A stretch of 64,000 bases of DNA from Symbiodinium natans. Lineage: Eukaryota > Sar > Dinophyceae > Suessiales > Symbiodiniaceae. Below, one piece after another: positions 1 to 11,804 of this stretch. Both the position numbers and the translations under genes were made by a program. The notes under the pieces are model-generated. The model saw nothing but the letters and a program-made list of their open reading frames with translations, was not told the DNA's origin and did not search any database. Where the stretch lies: contig CAJNDS010002137.1 in assembly GCA_905221605.1 (NCBI GenBank), positions 484,351 to 548,350 of the forward strand, given 5' to 3'. Within the stretch, counting starts at the first letter, position 1; each line of letters starts with the position of its first letter.

Positions 1-37
1 TCATTGTTTGCTATGCGTAGAAGTCATAGTGGCAGAA

Positions 38-87
38 GGGGTCTTGGGGTCTTGGGGTCTTGGGGTCTTGGGGTCTTGGGGTCTTGG
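38..87. repeat. Short tandem repeat, GGGGTCTT unit
   Basis: About six head-to-tail copies of the 8-mer GGGGTCTT. It lies just beyond the downstream end of the minus-strand ORF at 115-855. Confidence 0.9.
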
Positions 88-114
88 TAGTATATAGCAG
101 CAACAGAAGCAGCG

Positions 115-855
115 TCAGAAGGAAGAAGAAGAAGAAAAAAACAAAAAGGCAGCTATCAACAGTAGCTTTCTTCGGCCGAACTCAGCGACAGCAAATTTCC
201 ACTTGCGTGTCCTTAGGATCAAGGAAGAGGTGGTCGGGTCGAGGCCAAGCATTGGCGCTGAACAATATGCATGGGCGTCGCCGCCGGTCTCGTAATGCCA
301 ATGGAGCCCAGTCATGAAGCCAAGGCTGTTGCAGGAGTACGTGTAGTTCGTGCCGTCCCAGCTCACCTTCCCATGTACGGAGTCACCAGCAAACATGACG
401 TACGGCGGCAGCTTCGGTGTGCAACAGGTGTAATTGTACGCCATTTTCCCGGTTTCGTGGTGATGGCCTGGGAAAATCGCATCGGTGCCCTGCAGGGCCT
501 TGCCTCCATGGCATCGCATCTCCACGCCATGGTTGTGATCCGTGTGGCCGGGAGTCCTGTGGCAGCTCTCTCCTGCCCAAAGCTTCCAATTTTCCCAGCC
601 AAAGCACTGGTGCCAATTGTGGTCGGCCGAATTCGTTCGCAATGCTGTGAGAAAGCCTTGAGATCCGCAATCATTCGGAGACGTGCCGTTGAACTCTTCC
701 TGGTTCTGAACCGGCGTATCGGCAGCTTGGAGGCAGAATGTATTGTTTTTGTTCTGGATTGTGTTGCCAGAGCCCTCCAATGGATCTATGGTCCAGAAGG
801 CGGTCTTTGGGAGATCCTCGACCAACCTGGGGCTGTTAACTCCGCAACAAATCAC
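115..855 (-). CDS. Cys/His-rich hypothetical protein (probable exon)
   Basis: Open frame of 246 codons on the minus strand. I do not recognise the family. The protein is rich in Cys, His, Trp and Asn, with several N-x-S/T sequons, which suggests an extracellular domain. Two segments look like diverged copies of one unit: one holds GFLTALRTNSADHNWHQC and a later one GFMTGLHWHYETGGDAHAYC, each with a preceding cysteine. The last 30 or so codons turn basic and then into a poly-Ser stretch encoded by a TTC/GAA-type repeat, so the true exon probably ends near 200-240 and the tail is readthrough. The first codons may also be intron. The frame is flanked by the GGGGTCTT repeat on one side and CCCTAAA repeats on the other. 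Confidence that it is a real exon is moderate; exact ends are unknown. Confidence 0.45.
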   Translation of the reverse strand: MICCGVNSPRLVEDLPKTAFWTIDPLEGSGNTIQNKNNTFCLQAADTPVQNQEEFNGTSPNDCGSQGFLTALRTNSADHNWHQCFGWENWKLWAGESCHRTPGHTDHNHGVEMRCHGGKALQGTDAIFPGHHHETGKMAYNYTCCTPKLPPYVMFAGDSVHGKVSWDGTNYTYSCNSLGFMTGLHWHYETGGDAHAYCSAPMLGLDPTTSSLILRTRKWKFAVAEFGRRKLLLIAAFLFFSSSSSF

Positions 856-870
856 GGGAGGGCACTCTGC

Positions 871-902
871 ACCCTAAACCCTGAACCCTAAACCCTAAAC
901 CC
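871..902. repeat. Interstitial CCCTAAA telomere-like block
   Basis: Four CCCTAAA-type units, one with a G for A change. It faces the opposite way to the block at 1021-1113, so the two form an inverted pair about 120 bp apart. Confidence 0.85.
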
Positions 903-1020
903 CAAAAAAAAGAAGGGGTGCCGAGAGCCCATTCCCAGGAACCTCTTCGGCATCAGCTGGAGCCCATCGACTCCATCATCGTAGAGATAGTAAGGCTCCT
1001 CATCCTCTTCTCAGAGTCAT

Positions 1021-1113
1021 GGGTTTAGGGTTTAGGGTTTAGGGTTTAGGGTTTAGGGTTTAGGGTTTAGGGTTTAGGGTTTAGGGTTTAGGGTTTAGGG
1101 TTTAGGGTTTAGG
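1021..1113. repeat. Interstitial TTTAGGG array
   Basis: Thirteen near-perfect TTTAGGG units. This is the plant-type telomere heptamer, also reported for dinoflagellates. It sits inside ordinary sequence, not at the end of the window. Confidence 0.95.
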
Positions 1114-4100
1114 TAGAGCCACAGTCACAATGAGCCGTTCGGGGTGTCATGGGGGGGTCTGCTCTTGGAATGCAGTCGGTGTGCGACATCTGGGGCTTGC
1201 AACCCTAAGGTGGGGCTAGGCATCTTGCCAGAGAACTGAATAATTATGGGAACATCCCCGAGCGCATGTCTGAAGTCTTTGACAGGTTTCCGTTGGCCCA
1301 TGTAGGGGGAGGGGGGCGGAACCGTATATTCGGCCTTCTTGAATGGCTTCCCTCTAAGGGAGGGGCCCAGGGCTTCAGCCAAGCGGGTCCCCGAAGATAT
1401 TTGCCTCTACGAGACTAACGAATTTCCCCCTGAGGGTATTGGGAGGTAGCCAATGTTCCGGAGCAATGTTTTAGGGTGCAAGCTTGCAAGAAGGCCACGA
1501 GTCATTTTGTGTGCTTGAGGATTTGCACCTCGGCTGTATCCAGGCAGTGCTTTTGGGGCTTTGAAGGTTCCCGCGGATCAAGACACAGTCCTGTGCCGAC
1601 GGATAGTAGGCAATGGTCGACCCTACTCCAGGAACCTCCTCCACTGCGAAGCCTGGGCTGCCGCTGGAGTGCAACCATAACTTGTGATGTTCCCCCTTAT
1701 ACCAACAGTCCTTAATAGGGATTATCATGGAGAGATACCCCGCAATATGCGAGAGAGAGAGAGAATGGAAAAGAGCACAACCCTGCACCCAGTGATCCCC
1801 GAAGCCATTGCAACAAGGATGCCTCCTTCTTGTTCTGCGTCAGACGTGTACTTTTCCGTGACCGGCTTCAGCTTGCCAGAATTGTTCTGCACAGCCAAGT
1901 GGATCTCCTCGGTGTGTCAGGCGCAAGGCATACACGCCCAAGCTCGGAAATCCTTGCTGGCATTGAACCCGTTCTCTTTCAAAAACCGGCCATGAGCTTC
2001 TAGGACGTACTGCGGCACACGCCTCGTGTCGGAATGCATCCAACGTAGATATACTGGTTGGGAGCTTCGTCCACCGCTTAGCAACGGGCAAGGTATAAAG
2101 TGTGTAAAGTGAACCAGGATTTCTGGTGGCCAAACCGCTTCAAAACCAGCGAGAGCTTGCTGCGTCTTGGAAGGCCTGTACAGAACAATGATGCCAAAAC
2201 CTACCTACAGTACGTCGACGTTCTTTCGCCGATTCGCCAGCGCAATCCGCTTAGCAAGGACACAGGACGACCCGAGGGTTTAGGGTTTGGGGTTTAGCAA
2301 TCATGCCAGCAAGAATCGAAGAGGACGAGTCCTGCTGCAAAAGGCAGCAGGCACCAGAAAACACAGCATATCACAGCATGCGCTAGCAGTCCTCCGAAAC
2401 TAGGCATTCAACACCTGTGCTTTCATGAATGAGTGAGTGAGTGAGTGGACGGCCTGGGGTGCACTCCGGCCAACGGAAACGTTCCCTCCCGCCATCTCTT
2501 CCCCCCTCCGCTTGCGTCATTGGGGAGGTCCGGCAAGAGTTCGACGCTCCGAGCCCCTCAATCCGAGCTGGGAAAAACGCCACCCGAACCTCCATGGCCC
2601 CCCCCCAAGCCGGGCGGCTTGGGTTGGATTTGGGCACTTAGGCAAGACAGCCCACTTCACAGGAACAGAAACTCTTCCCTTGCGATCCCTCACAAAGGTA
2701 CTAAGCTGGGGGCATTGGCTCGGAGACAGGGCTTGGGGTGCGGGGTGGTCGTACCAAACACGCACACACGCACCGGCAGCAAGACTAAGGGAAAAAGCAA
2801 GTTCAGCTAATCCCCTTTTGGCTGCACAAACTCCAACAGTATCCCCTTGGCATGCGGGGCAATGCCTGCAACTCAAGGCACCGCCCCCGACCAGAAGGGG
2901 ATGTGCTTTCATGAAAACTGCTTTGCAGCCATGCTTCCACAGGGCCCCCGAACATGCCGATCCTGAAGAGCTCCTTCACAAGGATCTGATGCTGTTGTTG
3001 TAAAAAAGGTACATACGCTTGTGTGCTCACCCGCACCTCCCCCCACCTTTGACCGGTGAAACATGCTTTTCGCTACCACTATATGTATGTTCAACTTATC
3101 ATCGCTGCCAAACAAGAGCTGGGCGAAATGCATCCAATCTCATCTCGCGAAGGTTCGAACATATGCCCTTCAAGTCTTGAAGTCAGAATGTGTCGATGAA
3201 TGCAAACCACTTGCTACATATGCCACCAAGTAATCTGAGCACCCACGAGTGCGTATATGACTCTGACTACCTGAAGGAACTCAGCACACTCGACGGTCAA
3301 GGGGGTGAGCTTTTGGGCAAGAGGTTATCGTGATACTGCGAGAAGCTGAAAGTGCACTGGGGGCCCAGGCCCCAAACTCTGGGTTCACTGTTGGCCCGCC
3401 CAGCCTCAGTCACCCCTCGAAACCTTGACGACCTCAACCTGAATCTTCAAGGCTCAAATAGTTCTGCGCGGTGACCCCTCAACCGTGCTGCCGGTTCCTT
3501 CACAGGGGGTCGGCGGCTCTCGGGAACGAACTGCAGCTGCTGGAGGGTCAGCTCTCCTCCTTTTTGGGGGGTCTTAGGCGGTTTTCAGCCGTTTGGTGAC
3601 TTTTAGGGTTTGTTGGGGTGGTTTTGGGTGGCGTATAATAAAGTAAGCACGCATTTGCTTGATCGCTGGGCTCACTGCCTTCAACCCGAAGACATTGTAC
3701 GCAACACCATGCAAAACAAGACCAGTTCAAGCTACCTAAACGACCCGTAGCTGGCCCAAGCTGGTCAGCGACTGCCTAAAATAGTCAGAAAAGACCGAAA
3801 AGACCTAAGAAGCAGCCCGACAGGAGCTGGACAAGTTGTTGGGAGGTGGCACGCTTGGTCATGAAGATGCATGTGCCAAAGCCGAAGCGATGGAAGCCGA
3901 TGGTTAGCATCGTGAGTCCACCCGCAGAGCTTCGGAACAAAAGTCCGTCGCAAGTGATGTTGCGCTGTGCGGTAGCTATACTAACCATGCGATCTCAGAA
4001 CCGGAGCATGGGTCGTTTGTACACTGGTGCGGCCAATGTGGGGACGGATGGTCCTGACCCTGGGAGCTCTGAGACACTGGTCAGCCGAGCTACAAAGTTC

Positions 4101-5090
4101 CGCTACGAGATATGGACATTTCCCACAGCATCCCCTTAAAGGGACCCCCAAACAAGGTACCCCGATTTTCGGAAGCCCCCATATTGTGCACGGCACAGCC
4201 ACTGATCAGCAGCTACAAGCAGCTACAAGTGACATTGATCAGCATCAGAAGTCTACAGCTAACCTAACCTCTGAAAGGGAGGATCCTGCGGATGGCACAG
4301 TGAAGTTCCAGGCACGGTCCACGACGTCCACCTCATGCAACCCGAGGGTTTTAGTTTCCGCGATGCTTTTGGCTGGCAGAATATCTACGGGCCGACATAC
4401 TAACACGGGAGCAGGATTCTTAAAGGACACGACAATCTACGCCTTGGTTCGATTGAGCAGGGTGGCTTCGGGCAGGGTAGCCCAAGCAGACAGGGCTTTC
4501 AAGCAGCGGAGGATGCACAAGGTCCTACTGCAGCCGTGCAGATGTGCATAAAGCATGAAGCTCCCGAGGCCCACGCCATGTCCATGCCAAAGATGCAGTT
4601 CCCCGTTTCGAACTGCCAAAGCTGGTCCTCTCTTCTAGGGGAGGTTGTGTTCTGCAGCTTCTGTCAGGGCTTTCAAAGATCAGGAGAATGTACTGCGGAG
4701 GTGTAGGAATTGGCGGGGAGTACGTCATAAATAAGTATAAATATAAATATAAATATAAAGATACATATATATATAAATATATTATTTATGTATTTACTTA
4801 TTGATTTATTTATGTATATTTACTTATTTATAATGGAGTTATATTTATTCAATTATTTCTTCATGCATTTTTTCCTGATATATTTGTACATAGATACTGC
4901 GGTGAAGCAACAGTCAAGAAAACACTGATCACTGGTGGAAAACGTGACGATGTGATGCATTGGCAAGAATCGCACAAAACATGCGTTTTGACTGATGTGC
5001 GGGAATACCATCAACCTCCAAAGAACACTCTACACTCCCTCGAAAGTACACATTCAAAACATGGACCCTTCTGCGGTACCCCTCCAACAC
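1114..5090. other. Non-coding stretch, no supported gene
   Basis: I see no frame with convincing protein character. The stretch holds a short CT/GA run near 1750-1765 and a telomere-like scrap near 2275-2295. A short motif at 1688-1735 recurs at 35,774-35,835. The longer open frames at 2437-3003 and 4027-4551 overlap shadows on both strands and lack conserved motifs. Confidence 0.5.
4735..4860. repeat. AT-rich low-complexity tract
   Basis: Dominated by AAATATA/TTTAT-type units in an otherwise GC-balanced region. It could be a matrix-attachment-like or unwinding segment, but there is no direct sign of function. Confidence 0.8.
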
Positions 5091-5097
5091 CCCTGAC

Positions 5098-5420
5098 CTG
5101 CACCGATGAGCACTTCTCAACAGCGATGCTGAAGTTGGCCTGCAGAAACTGAGCGAACAAGGGCGCAAAGCACCAAGAAGAAAAGTGAAGGTGCGAACTT
5201 TCTGTTCGGGTATGAAAGAGTAGTAGAGTATTGGTTTTACGGGGCAAAGGCCAAAAAGAGCATACTCTAAGGCATCTAGATCAAGGGAGCTTGGGCACAG
5301 GAAACTTTGAGGCTTCCATGTCAACCGATCTCCATCAACACCGAGAAAGAACTGGAGTTGCTTGCACCTATTCCGCCTGACATCTGATTTCAATGGGTCT
5401 TGAAGAGGGTCGCGGCCGCG
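5098..5420 (-). CDS. Spliced gene fragment, two candidate exons
   Basis: On the minus strand a 51-nt exon (5148 down to 5098) is bounded by a clean acceptor (GTTCGCTCAG) and a GT donor (GTCAGG). It encodes 17 residues beginning FLQANFSIAVEK. Upstream, about 5420-5240, an open frame with natural composition (FFLGVDGDRLTWKPQSFLCP) may be the preceding exon. The product is not recognised, the rest of the gene is not found, and the join between the two pieces is not proven. Confidence 0.3.
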
Positions 5421-5555
5421 GGGCGGGTCGAACTTCTGTGCTGTCAGAAGCTCATGGGGCAGCAGAGATCTCGGAAAGTAATCCGACTCACGCCTTTGAC
5501 AAGCCTGAGGCCCCATGCACCCGCTCCCTAACCCTGCAATACTTGTCAAAGCCTT

Positions 5556-5598
5556 CCCCTAAACCCTAAACCCTAAACCCTAAACCCTAAACCCTAAT
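5556..5598. repeat. Interstitial CCCTAAA block
   Basis: Six consecutive CCCTAAA units on the plus strand. Confidence 0.95.
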
Positions 5599-6002
5599 TC
5601 GAAAGATCCTGTGCGTGGAGCTTGTTTCAAGGCCTCGACCCGGAGGCAACCAGCATCCGAGACAAGTTGCTGCCTTTCCTGAGGCCCGCGCTTGGGGGTT
5701 GGGTTCGGCCTTTGTTGTGGTGGTCACTTCCTGTCATATGTTAGGTCTACCTCAAGAAGTTGTGACTGTAGTAACTCACGACAGGTCCTACAGCAACCAA
5801 GGTAGCGTATTCTAGTTACTACAGCAACTGACTGGAACTATGGTAGCTGGACATCTGACACTCGGGATGTATGACTTGGTCGGTTTGGGGGGAATTTCGG
5901 AGGTCCACCTCTCTTCGGCAGAATTTTGCAGGGCTTCTCAGAATTTTTGCAGGGTTTCTCCCAAGCTTCAGAGTTGCCAACAGCCAATTCTCCGGGCAAA
6001 GA

Positions 6003-6094
6003 AACCCTAAACCCTAAACCCTAAACCCTAAACCCTAAACCCTAAACCCTAAACCCTAAACCCTAAACCCTAAACCCTAAACCCTAAACCCTAA
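6003..6094. repeat. Interstitial CCCTAAA array
   Basis: Thirteen near-perfect CCCTAAA units on the plus strand, the reverse orientation of the array at 1021-1113. Confidence 0.95.
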
Positions 6095-7096
6095 GATTTG
6101 GAGAGAAGCTTAGGTTCGGGGACCTTGACGTGGCATGTTGCGCGTATTCTTGTGCACGCGGCTTGGGGTTCGCCATCAACTCATCCCAGTGAGCAGTTTT
6201 CTTGCGCGATGTCATAGCGGTGATGGTTGCCGTTGTCAGGTTTGATTTAGTAGCGGCTGTGCTTAAAGTAGTCTTCCCAAAGGGTTTTGGCCAAAAAACA
6301 ATTCTTCAAATTTTGGAGGGTCTACGAATTAGATCCTCTGATGAAATGTCAATGTCCATGTCATTCCATGCTGGCGCTGTTGCAATTCAACGAGGGCAAC
6401 TATCCGATATTCTACACACAAACCATCATTGGCATCATCGCAAGAGCTCCGAACATTCCTGCGCGACCGACGCGAAGAGAACGCACATCGGCAACGGCGA
6501 AGAAACTGGGAAGCAGCCATGGAGATAATAAGCTTGCTTGCGGACAAAATCCATGCAACGACATGGGCGTGCGTGGCACGAACCCCTGTGCCCGAAAACG
6601 CGCAACTCCAGGGAAACCACTATTGAGCTTCAAATGATTCCCCGGTTTAAAGGTTTAGGTTTACGGTTGGTCTTCCGGGGGTTGTTCAAAGCTGATGGAG
6701 CTCTTGCTTCGGTCTTGTTGGAGAATTCTCCATCGCGTCGGCTTTTGGCTTGAGCCTTGGAGATCTTGGCCTTCGTTGACTTTCTTGAGTCAAGTGGGCA
6801 GTCCTTGAAGTTTTTCGATCTGCAGCAGGGCAGCGAAAAAGCAGAATAGTGACTGGACCATTTCTGCTACGAGCAGCACTGAGAACAGTCCTGCGCGCAC
6901 TGCTCTTTGAATACGTTTCGCTACGGCGAGTCCTCCGCAGGACTTCTACTGACTGAGTGGGGAAGATACCCACAACAAGAAAGGCAGAGCACACCAACCA
7001 GCACTCACCCCATCGCGCGCAGATTCCACAACACCATGCTGGCACTTGCACACGTGCTATTAGCAAGCACAGTCATGGCGCTGGTTTGCCTCCTCT

Positions 7097-7302
7097 TTCT
7101 CTTCTTCTTCTTCTTCTTCTTCTTCTTCTTCTTCTTCTTCTTCTTCTTCTTCTTCTTCTTCTTCTTCTTCTTCTGCTTCTTCTGCTTCTTCTGCTTCTTC
7201 TGCTTCTTCTGCCTCTGCAGCTTCTGCTTCTTCTGCTTCTGCTGTTTCTGCTTCTGCTTCTTCTGCTTCTTCTGCTTCTTCTGCTTCTTCTGCTTCTGCT
7301 AC
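7097..7302. repeat. TTC/CTT microsatellite, interrupted by TGC
   Basis: About 200 bp of CTTCTT units; the 3' half is regularly interrupted as TTCTGC. It gives long poly-Phe, poly-Leu or poly-Ser/Cys readthrough frames that are not genes. It is a homopurine-homopyrimidine tract. Confidence 0.95.
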
Positions 7303-9273
7303 TCGGGTCGTGCCTTTGTTGTGAAGGATTGGGCCTAAGGAAAAACGCTGTGCTCAGCTTGATTTGCTGTCACGGTCATGGTGGAGCTTCTGCCCCCGTA
7401 CTGAGGTCTTAGCTGCTGGGGGCTTCCTTCCGTCCGAGCCCTTGGAAAATTCAGTCCGTACGAGTAGGCTCTAGGTCTTGGCCTGGCCTTGCCACAACTA
7501 GCCCAGACATCACAACACATTCCAATCTGACAATCGGCAATCAATCAATATCTTAAAATCAAGCCTAAGATTCTAGCCGCAGGGAATCTGGACCGCATTG
7601 GCCAAGCCAGATCGTCGCGTTGCCTGAGCTGCAGGACTGGGCCTTTTGTGCTTGCAAGGCTTCTCTTCGGCGTTTCCAGCATCCGTACTTGATCTAAGAA
7701 GAACGCACAAAGCTTAGGAACAGAACAACAGGAACATGAGCCGTCGCGATGTCCACCTGTCCATGGGGGGCGGTTGCTCTTGCAGAGGCGGCAACGAGAT
7801 TTACACCCGCATAGTGTTGTCAAAATGGCATTGGGGTGGCACGGGTGGCCGGGTGGCTCTTTTACCCCTGCTACGATAGTCATATCTTGGAAATTGGGGG
7901 GTCAACCATGGGACAACGTGAGACACGATGGCAGAAGCCTCGTAGAGACCCTCCAGAGAGCGCTAAAATGAGCTTCTGCCGCGCTGCGCTGCGTCAAACA
8001 CATCGAACTCTGCGGGCTCTGGACACGCAGGCGGGACTGCGCATCCTCTCTAGGACTGCAAGGACTCTTCTCACGGCCAGGACGCTTGGTGTGTTGAACA
8101 ACTACTCGAACGGAGTGAACTCGACATAACCCAGGTTGCTGCCTCTTGTTCTGTTAAGAGGGTCCAAGAGGGTCCGACTACTCCCACCATGCACCTATGG
8201 TCCCGTAATGTCCCGTAATGTGGGGCCTCCTCTACAAACATAATCACTTGCCCCGACTCTTGCACAGAGCCCTCGCTCATTCTTACCTTAAGTACTATTC
8301 TTCTTATTTTACTATTCTTACTTACTATTCTTCCGATTAGTACCCTCCAAAGTCGAGCATCCCAGTGTCCTGCCAGAACAAGGTCTCCTCGTCAGCGTTG
8401 CAACTCGTTTTGAGGACGACTTGCTTCGATCCGCAGGCGTGAAGGACTTGGCGCTCCTGACCAAATCACTCGCATCCACACGGCCGTTCTTGAGTTCAAG
8501 ATGCATTCGTCTCCTGCTCGTCCACTCAAGTGCGCCAGAATGTAGTGTGGCATGAAACCATATAAAGTATGTCGCTATTAGAGATCTCCTGGCCGTTCTT
8601 GCCCTGCAGCGCCAGCACTAGGGACGACCTGTGCGGAATGCAACAGGCGTGCAGCAGCAGTTGGGAGGGTTGAGCTCGAAAGTCTATGTTTGAGGGCCCC
8701 ATTTGCAGTGCACTCCTTCTAAGAGGTACACCAATAGCCTAAATGGCGCCCCTTTTGGGGATTGTACAACAACCACCCTTCAAAGACAGAAACCTCCCCT
8801 AAAATCTCAATCTCTCAATGCCTGAGCAAAACCCGACCGGAGGGGACCTTGTTTGCCAGCTTGCAGTCGGACACCCGCGGCCAGAGGAGCTGGCCTGGGT
8901 CACCTTTACGTCAGTCCAAAGAAGTTGTTCGTCTGTGCTTAGGGTTCACGGGGAGCACGGTTTCGGGGCTGAGGGTTCGGCTTGCTTTGGGGCTGAATCT
9001 GCATGTCCCGGAACATATCCTTTTTGAGGCTGCTCACAGCCCTGTACCCCACCGCGCTCTGCTGCTGGTGTATGCTGTACTCTTACTCAGACACAACAGT
9101 CTGTTATATCCCAAAGGAGGGAGAGCCCTAGCTTTCAAGAGGCCCCACCTGGATCAGCCGGTGCTCCAGAAAGTACACCTGCTGATGGCTTTCAAAAGAA
9201 GAGCCAACCAGGGGGGCAGCCAGCTCTATCATCTACTGCCCAACAACGGTGAAAGCGAAGATGCGAAGCATGT

Positions 9274-9297
9274 TTAGGGTCTAGGGTCTAGGGTCGA
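9274..9297. repeat. Degenerate telomere-like repeat
   Basis: TTTAGGGTC TAGGGTC TAGGGTC units directly left of the perfect hairpin. Confidence 0.7.
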
Positions 9298-9325
9298 GGC
9301 AGAATTTCTTCAAGAGATCATAACT

Positions 9326-9507
9326 TCGTTTCGGACTTGGGTCAACGGGCTCTGCAGAAATACGGGTCCCCTTTCCTTGTCTTACAGCCCCCAAAATACG
9401 ATTCCAAGAATATACTTGGATATTCTTGGAATCGTATTTTGGGGGCTGTAAGACAAGGAAAGGGGACCCGTATTTCTGCAGAGCCCGTTGACCCAAGTCC
9501 GAAACGA
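9326..9507. repeat. Perfect inverted repeat, 88-bp arms with 6-nt loop
   Basis: Bases 9326-9413 are the exact reverse complement of 9420-9507, with the loop ACTTGG between. I compared the arms base by base and found no mismatch. Outside the arms the symmetry stops at once. The same peptide can be read from both strands, which is a trivial result of the palindrome. Candidate explanations are a foldback transposable element, a small-RNA hairpin precursor, a break-repair product, or a cloning, amplification or assembly fold-back. Confidence 0.95.
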
Positions 9508-11068
9508 CTCATCTATCCACCACCCTCGGGTCCTAATTTCCCGCATTGTGTTTTTTGGCTGCCCGGAGCCCCCAGAACAGTATGCTCACGGTAAATCAGA
9601 TCCCTACCTGCAAAATCGGACACCCCCAATGCGGGCAACCTGAGACCCCGCGGTTCCCCTTTCGACCAGCCTCCGGGAGGTTGAAGCTGGAGAGGTTGCC
9701 AAGGCTGGGCGTTCCGACCTGGATGCACTCCTGTGCGGCAAGGGGGGCTTTCAGGTCGCAAAGCCTTTCAGGGTTGGGGCTATTTTGGTGGCTTTACACC
9801 ACCCTTTTTAGGGTCTAAAGGTTAAAGCTTTCGTTCAAGGACTTTGTAAGAATCTGAAGGTCTGAAGCGGGTTGAAGGCTGTTGGGGTCGAAATGTTTCA
9901 GGGCTTGGGGGCTCTCACGGGGTACCCTACACCATGGTGCTTTCGGGCCCCTACACTCCACTCACATGCGGCTGGACCCAAAGAAAGGACCATGATTTCG
10001 CCTGACGGAGAACACTGTGCCCGAAGGAAAGAAACGGTAAGTCGAGCCCCCCCCAAAAAAAGAGAAGTCCTTGAACCTCCTCCGCGCCGGAAAGCCTGCA
10101 AACCCAAATCCTCCCCCCCGCCCCCCCTCCCAAAACTTTAAGCCCCCCCACACAAGAAAAAGCACAAAAAAGGCGCGTGTCCTGGCAACTGAGGTTGCCC
10201 AGGTGCTGCCAGGGCCCCAACTCCTGAGCCGGGCATTCTCCCACTGGCATTCTTGACGCTACGCTTAGGGGAGTTGAGGGGGCTCTATAGGCATAAAGCG
10301 TCGTGCATGTACCATTACGGTGAGAGTTAGGGTAGGTGGGGGTCTGATGTCCTGTATTCAAAGAACACTGGCCGACTATCTCCGTCGGGCTATGGCTTCA
10401 ACGAAAAAAGTGTACTCCTTCTGGTCAAGAGGACCCCAAAAAAAGAGCCACAATTTAGAAATTTAGGATCCGCCCCCCATACATCTCCAACTTTGGGACG
10501 GCGCACCCCCACCCACTGGCCGCTGACGCAAGTGAAGGTCGATGCAGGACGTGGGCCCTCCCACTTGAGGCTGTCCTCGATCCTCCGGCGCTCTGCTGGT
10601 GGCCACTTTTGGGGCATAGCTGAACTTGAGGGTTGAGACGTATACCAAACGTAAACGTAGAGTTTAGGGACCCCAAAAAGCAGGCTTGGGGTTGGGCATT
10701 CTGGGCTCACGACTTTTGGGTCAAGACCCTGCAAGACTACCACAAAACGCTCTCTTGCCAATGAGTTGTTGCAAACACACGGGCTAATTCGCGAGCAATT
10801 CTATTATCATTTCGCTCGCTAGTTCGCCCGTATAATAACTAAACTACGAAGTGGATGTAATGAACGCACTAGTGAACGAAAGTAGTGAGTTAGTGGCCGT
10901 ACTCGGGCTGCAGTCGCGAAACGCGGCCGCAATGAGTTAGTGCAGTGAATAAGTGAACCAAGTAAAAGGAAAAAGCAATTTTTCGTGTGTGAACGCCGTG
11001 AGCCCGTGTGCTTTCGTAAACTCACTCACTGTTCTCACCTAATAATTTTGTTATCCGGTGAGGCCTCG
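9508..11068. other. Non-coding stretch
   Basis: No supported gene. It holds C-runs near 10,050-10,150 and a region rich in GTGAA/AGTGA words at 10,840-10,970. The frames here overlap in several readings and look like shadows. Confidence 0.45.
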
Positions 11069-11239
11069 GGCCGGAGGTGTATAGGTTGGCACCCCCCTCC
11101 AAATCCTCCACACCCAAAGCCCTTTTTCGGACCCCTTTTTTTGGCCTCAAATGGGTACCTCCCCTGGGAAACCGGGGTCCGCAAGCGGACGGTTTGCCAG
11201 GACCAAAGGCAGTTGAAGCCCCTCCCAGCAGGGCCCCCC

Positions 11240-11745
11240 CACCCCCTCCCCCCCACCTCCGCCTCCCCCCCGCCTCTCCCCCCCCCTCCCCCCCGCCCTC
11301 TCCCCCCCCTCTCCCCTCCCCCCCCCCCTCCCCCCCCCCTCCCCCCCCCCTCCCCCCCCCCCTCCCCCCCCCCCCCCCCCGCCCCCCCCATCCCCCCCCC
11401 CCCCTCCCCCCCCCCCCCACCCTCCCCCCCCCCCTCCCCCCCCTCCCCCCTCCCCCTCCCCTCCCCCCCCTCCCCCCCTCCCCCCCCCTCCCCCCCCCCC
11501 CCCCCCCCTCCTATTCCCCCCCCTCCTATCTCCCCCCCCAGCCCCCCCTTCCCCCCTCCCTCCCCCCCCCCTCCCCCCTCCCCTCCCCCCCCCTCCCCCC
11601 CCCCCTCCCCCACCTCCCCCCCCCCCTCCCCCCCCCTCTCCCCCACCCCCCTCACCCCCCCTCCCCCCCCGCCCCCCCTCCCCCCCCTCCCCCCCCCCCC
11701 CCACCCCCCCCCCCCCCCCCCCCCCCCTCCCCCTCCCCCCCACCC
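11240..11745. repeat. Long C-rich (C4-12 T) homopyrimidine tract
   Basis: About 500 bp almost purely C with spaced T, and very few A or G. Every frame reads as poly-Pro/Ser/Leu or, on the other strand, poly-Gly. Such a tract could form triplex, i-motif or G-quadruplex structures. Its length is likely unstable and may be imprecise in the assembly. Confidence 0.95.
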
Positions 11746-11804
11746 TGCAGAAGAGTCGCCTTAAACCTTAAGGGGCCTGGCTCAACCCTACGATCACTCC
11801 AAGC

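Larger units (their letters stand above)
5599..9325. other. Non-coding stretch with microsatellites
   Basis: No gene supported. The stretch contains a 20-bp tandem duplication around AGAATTTTTGCAGGG at about 5925-5966, the CCCTAAA array at 6003, the TTC microsatellite at 7.1 kb and a short TACTATTCTT repeat at 8293-8335. The 172-codon frame at 8762-9277 (plus) has no recognisable motif. Confidence 0.45.

Noticed and set aside
6907-7412. Poly-Phe and poly-Leu frames
   Set aside because: Readthrough of the TTC microsatellite.
9281-9594. Two overlapping frames with the same protein on both strands
   Set aside because: They arise only from the perfect palindrome; there is no start context or extension beyond the arms.
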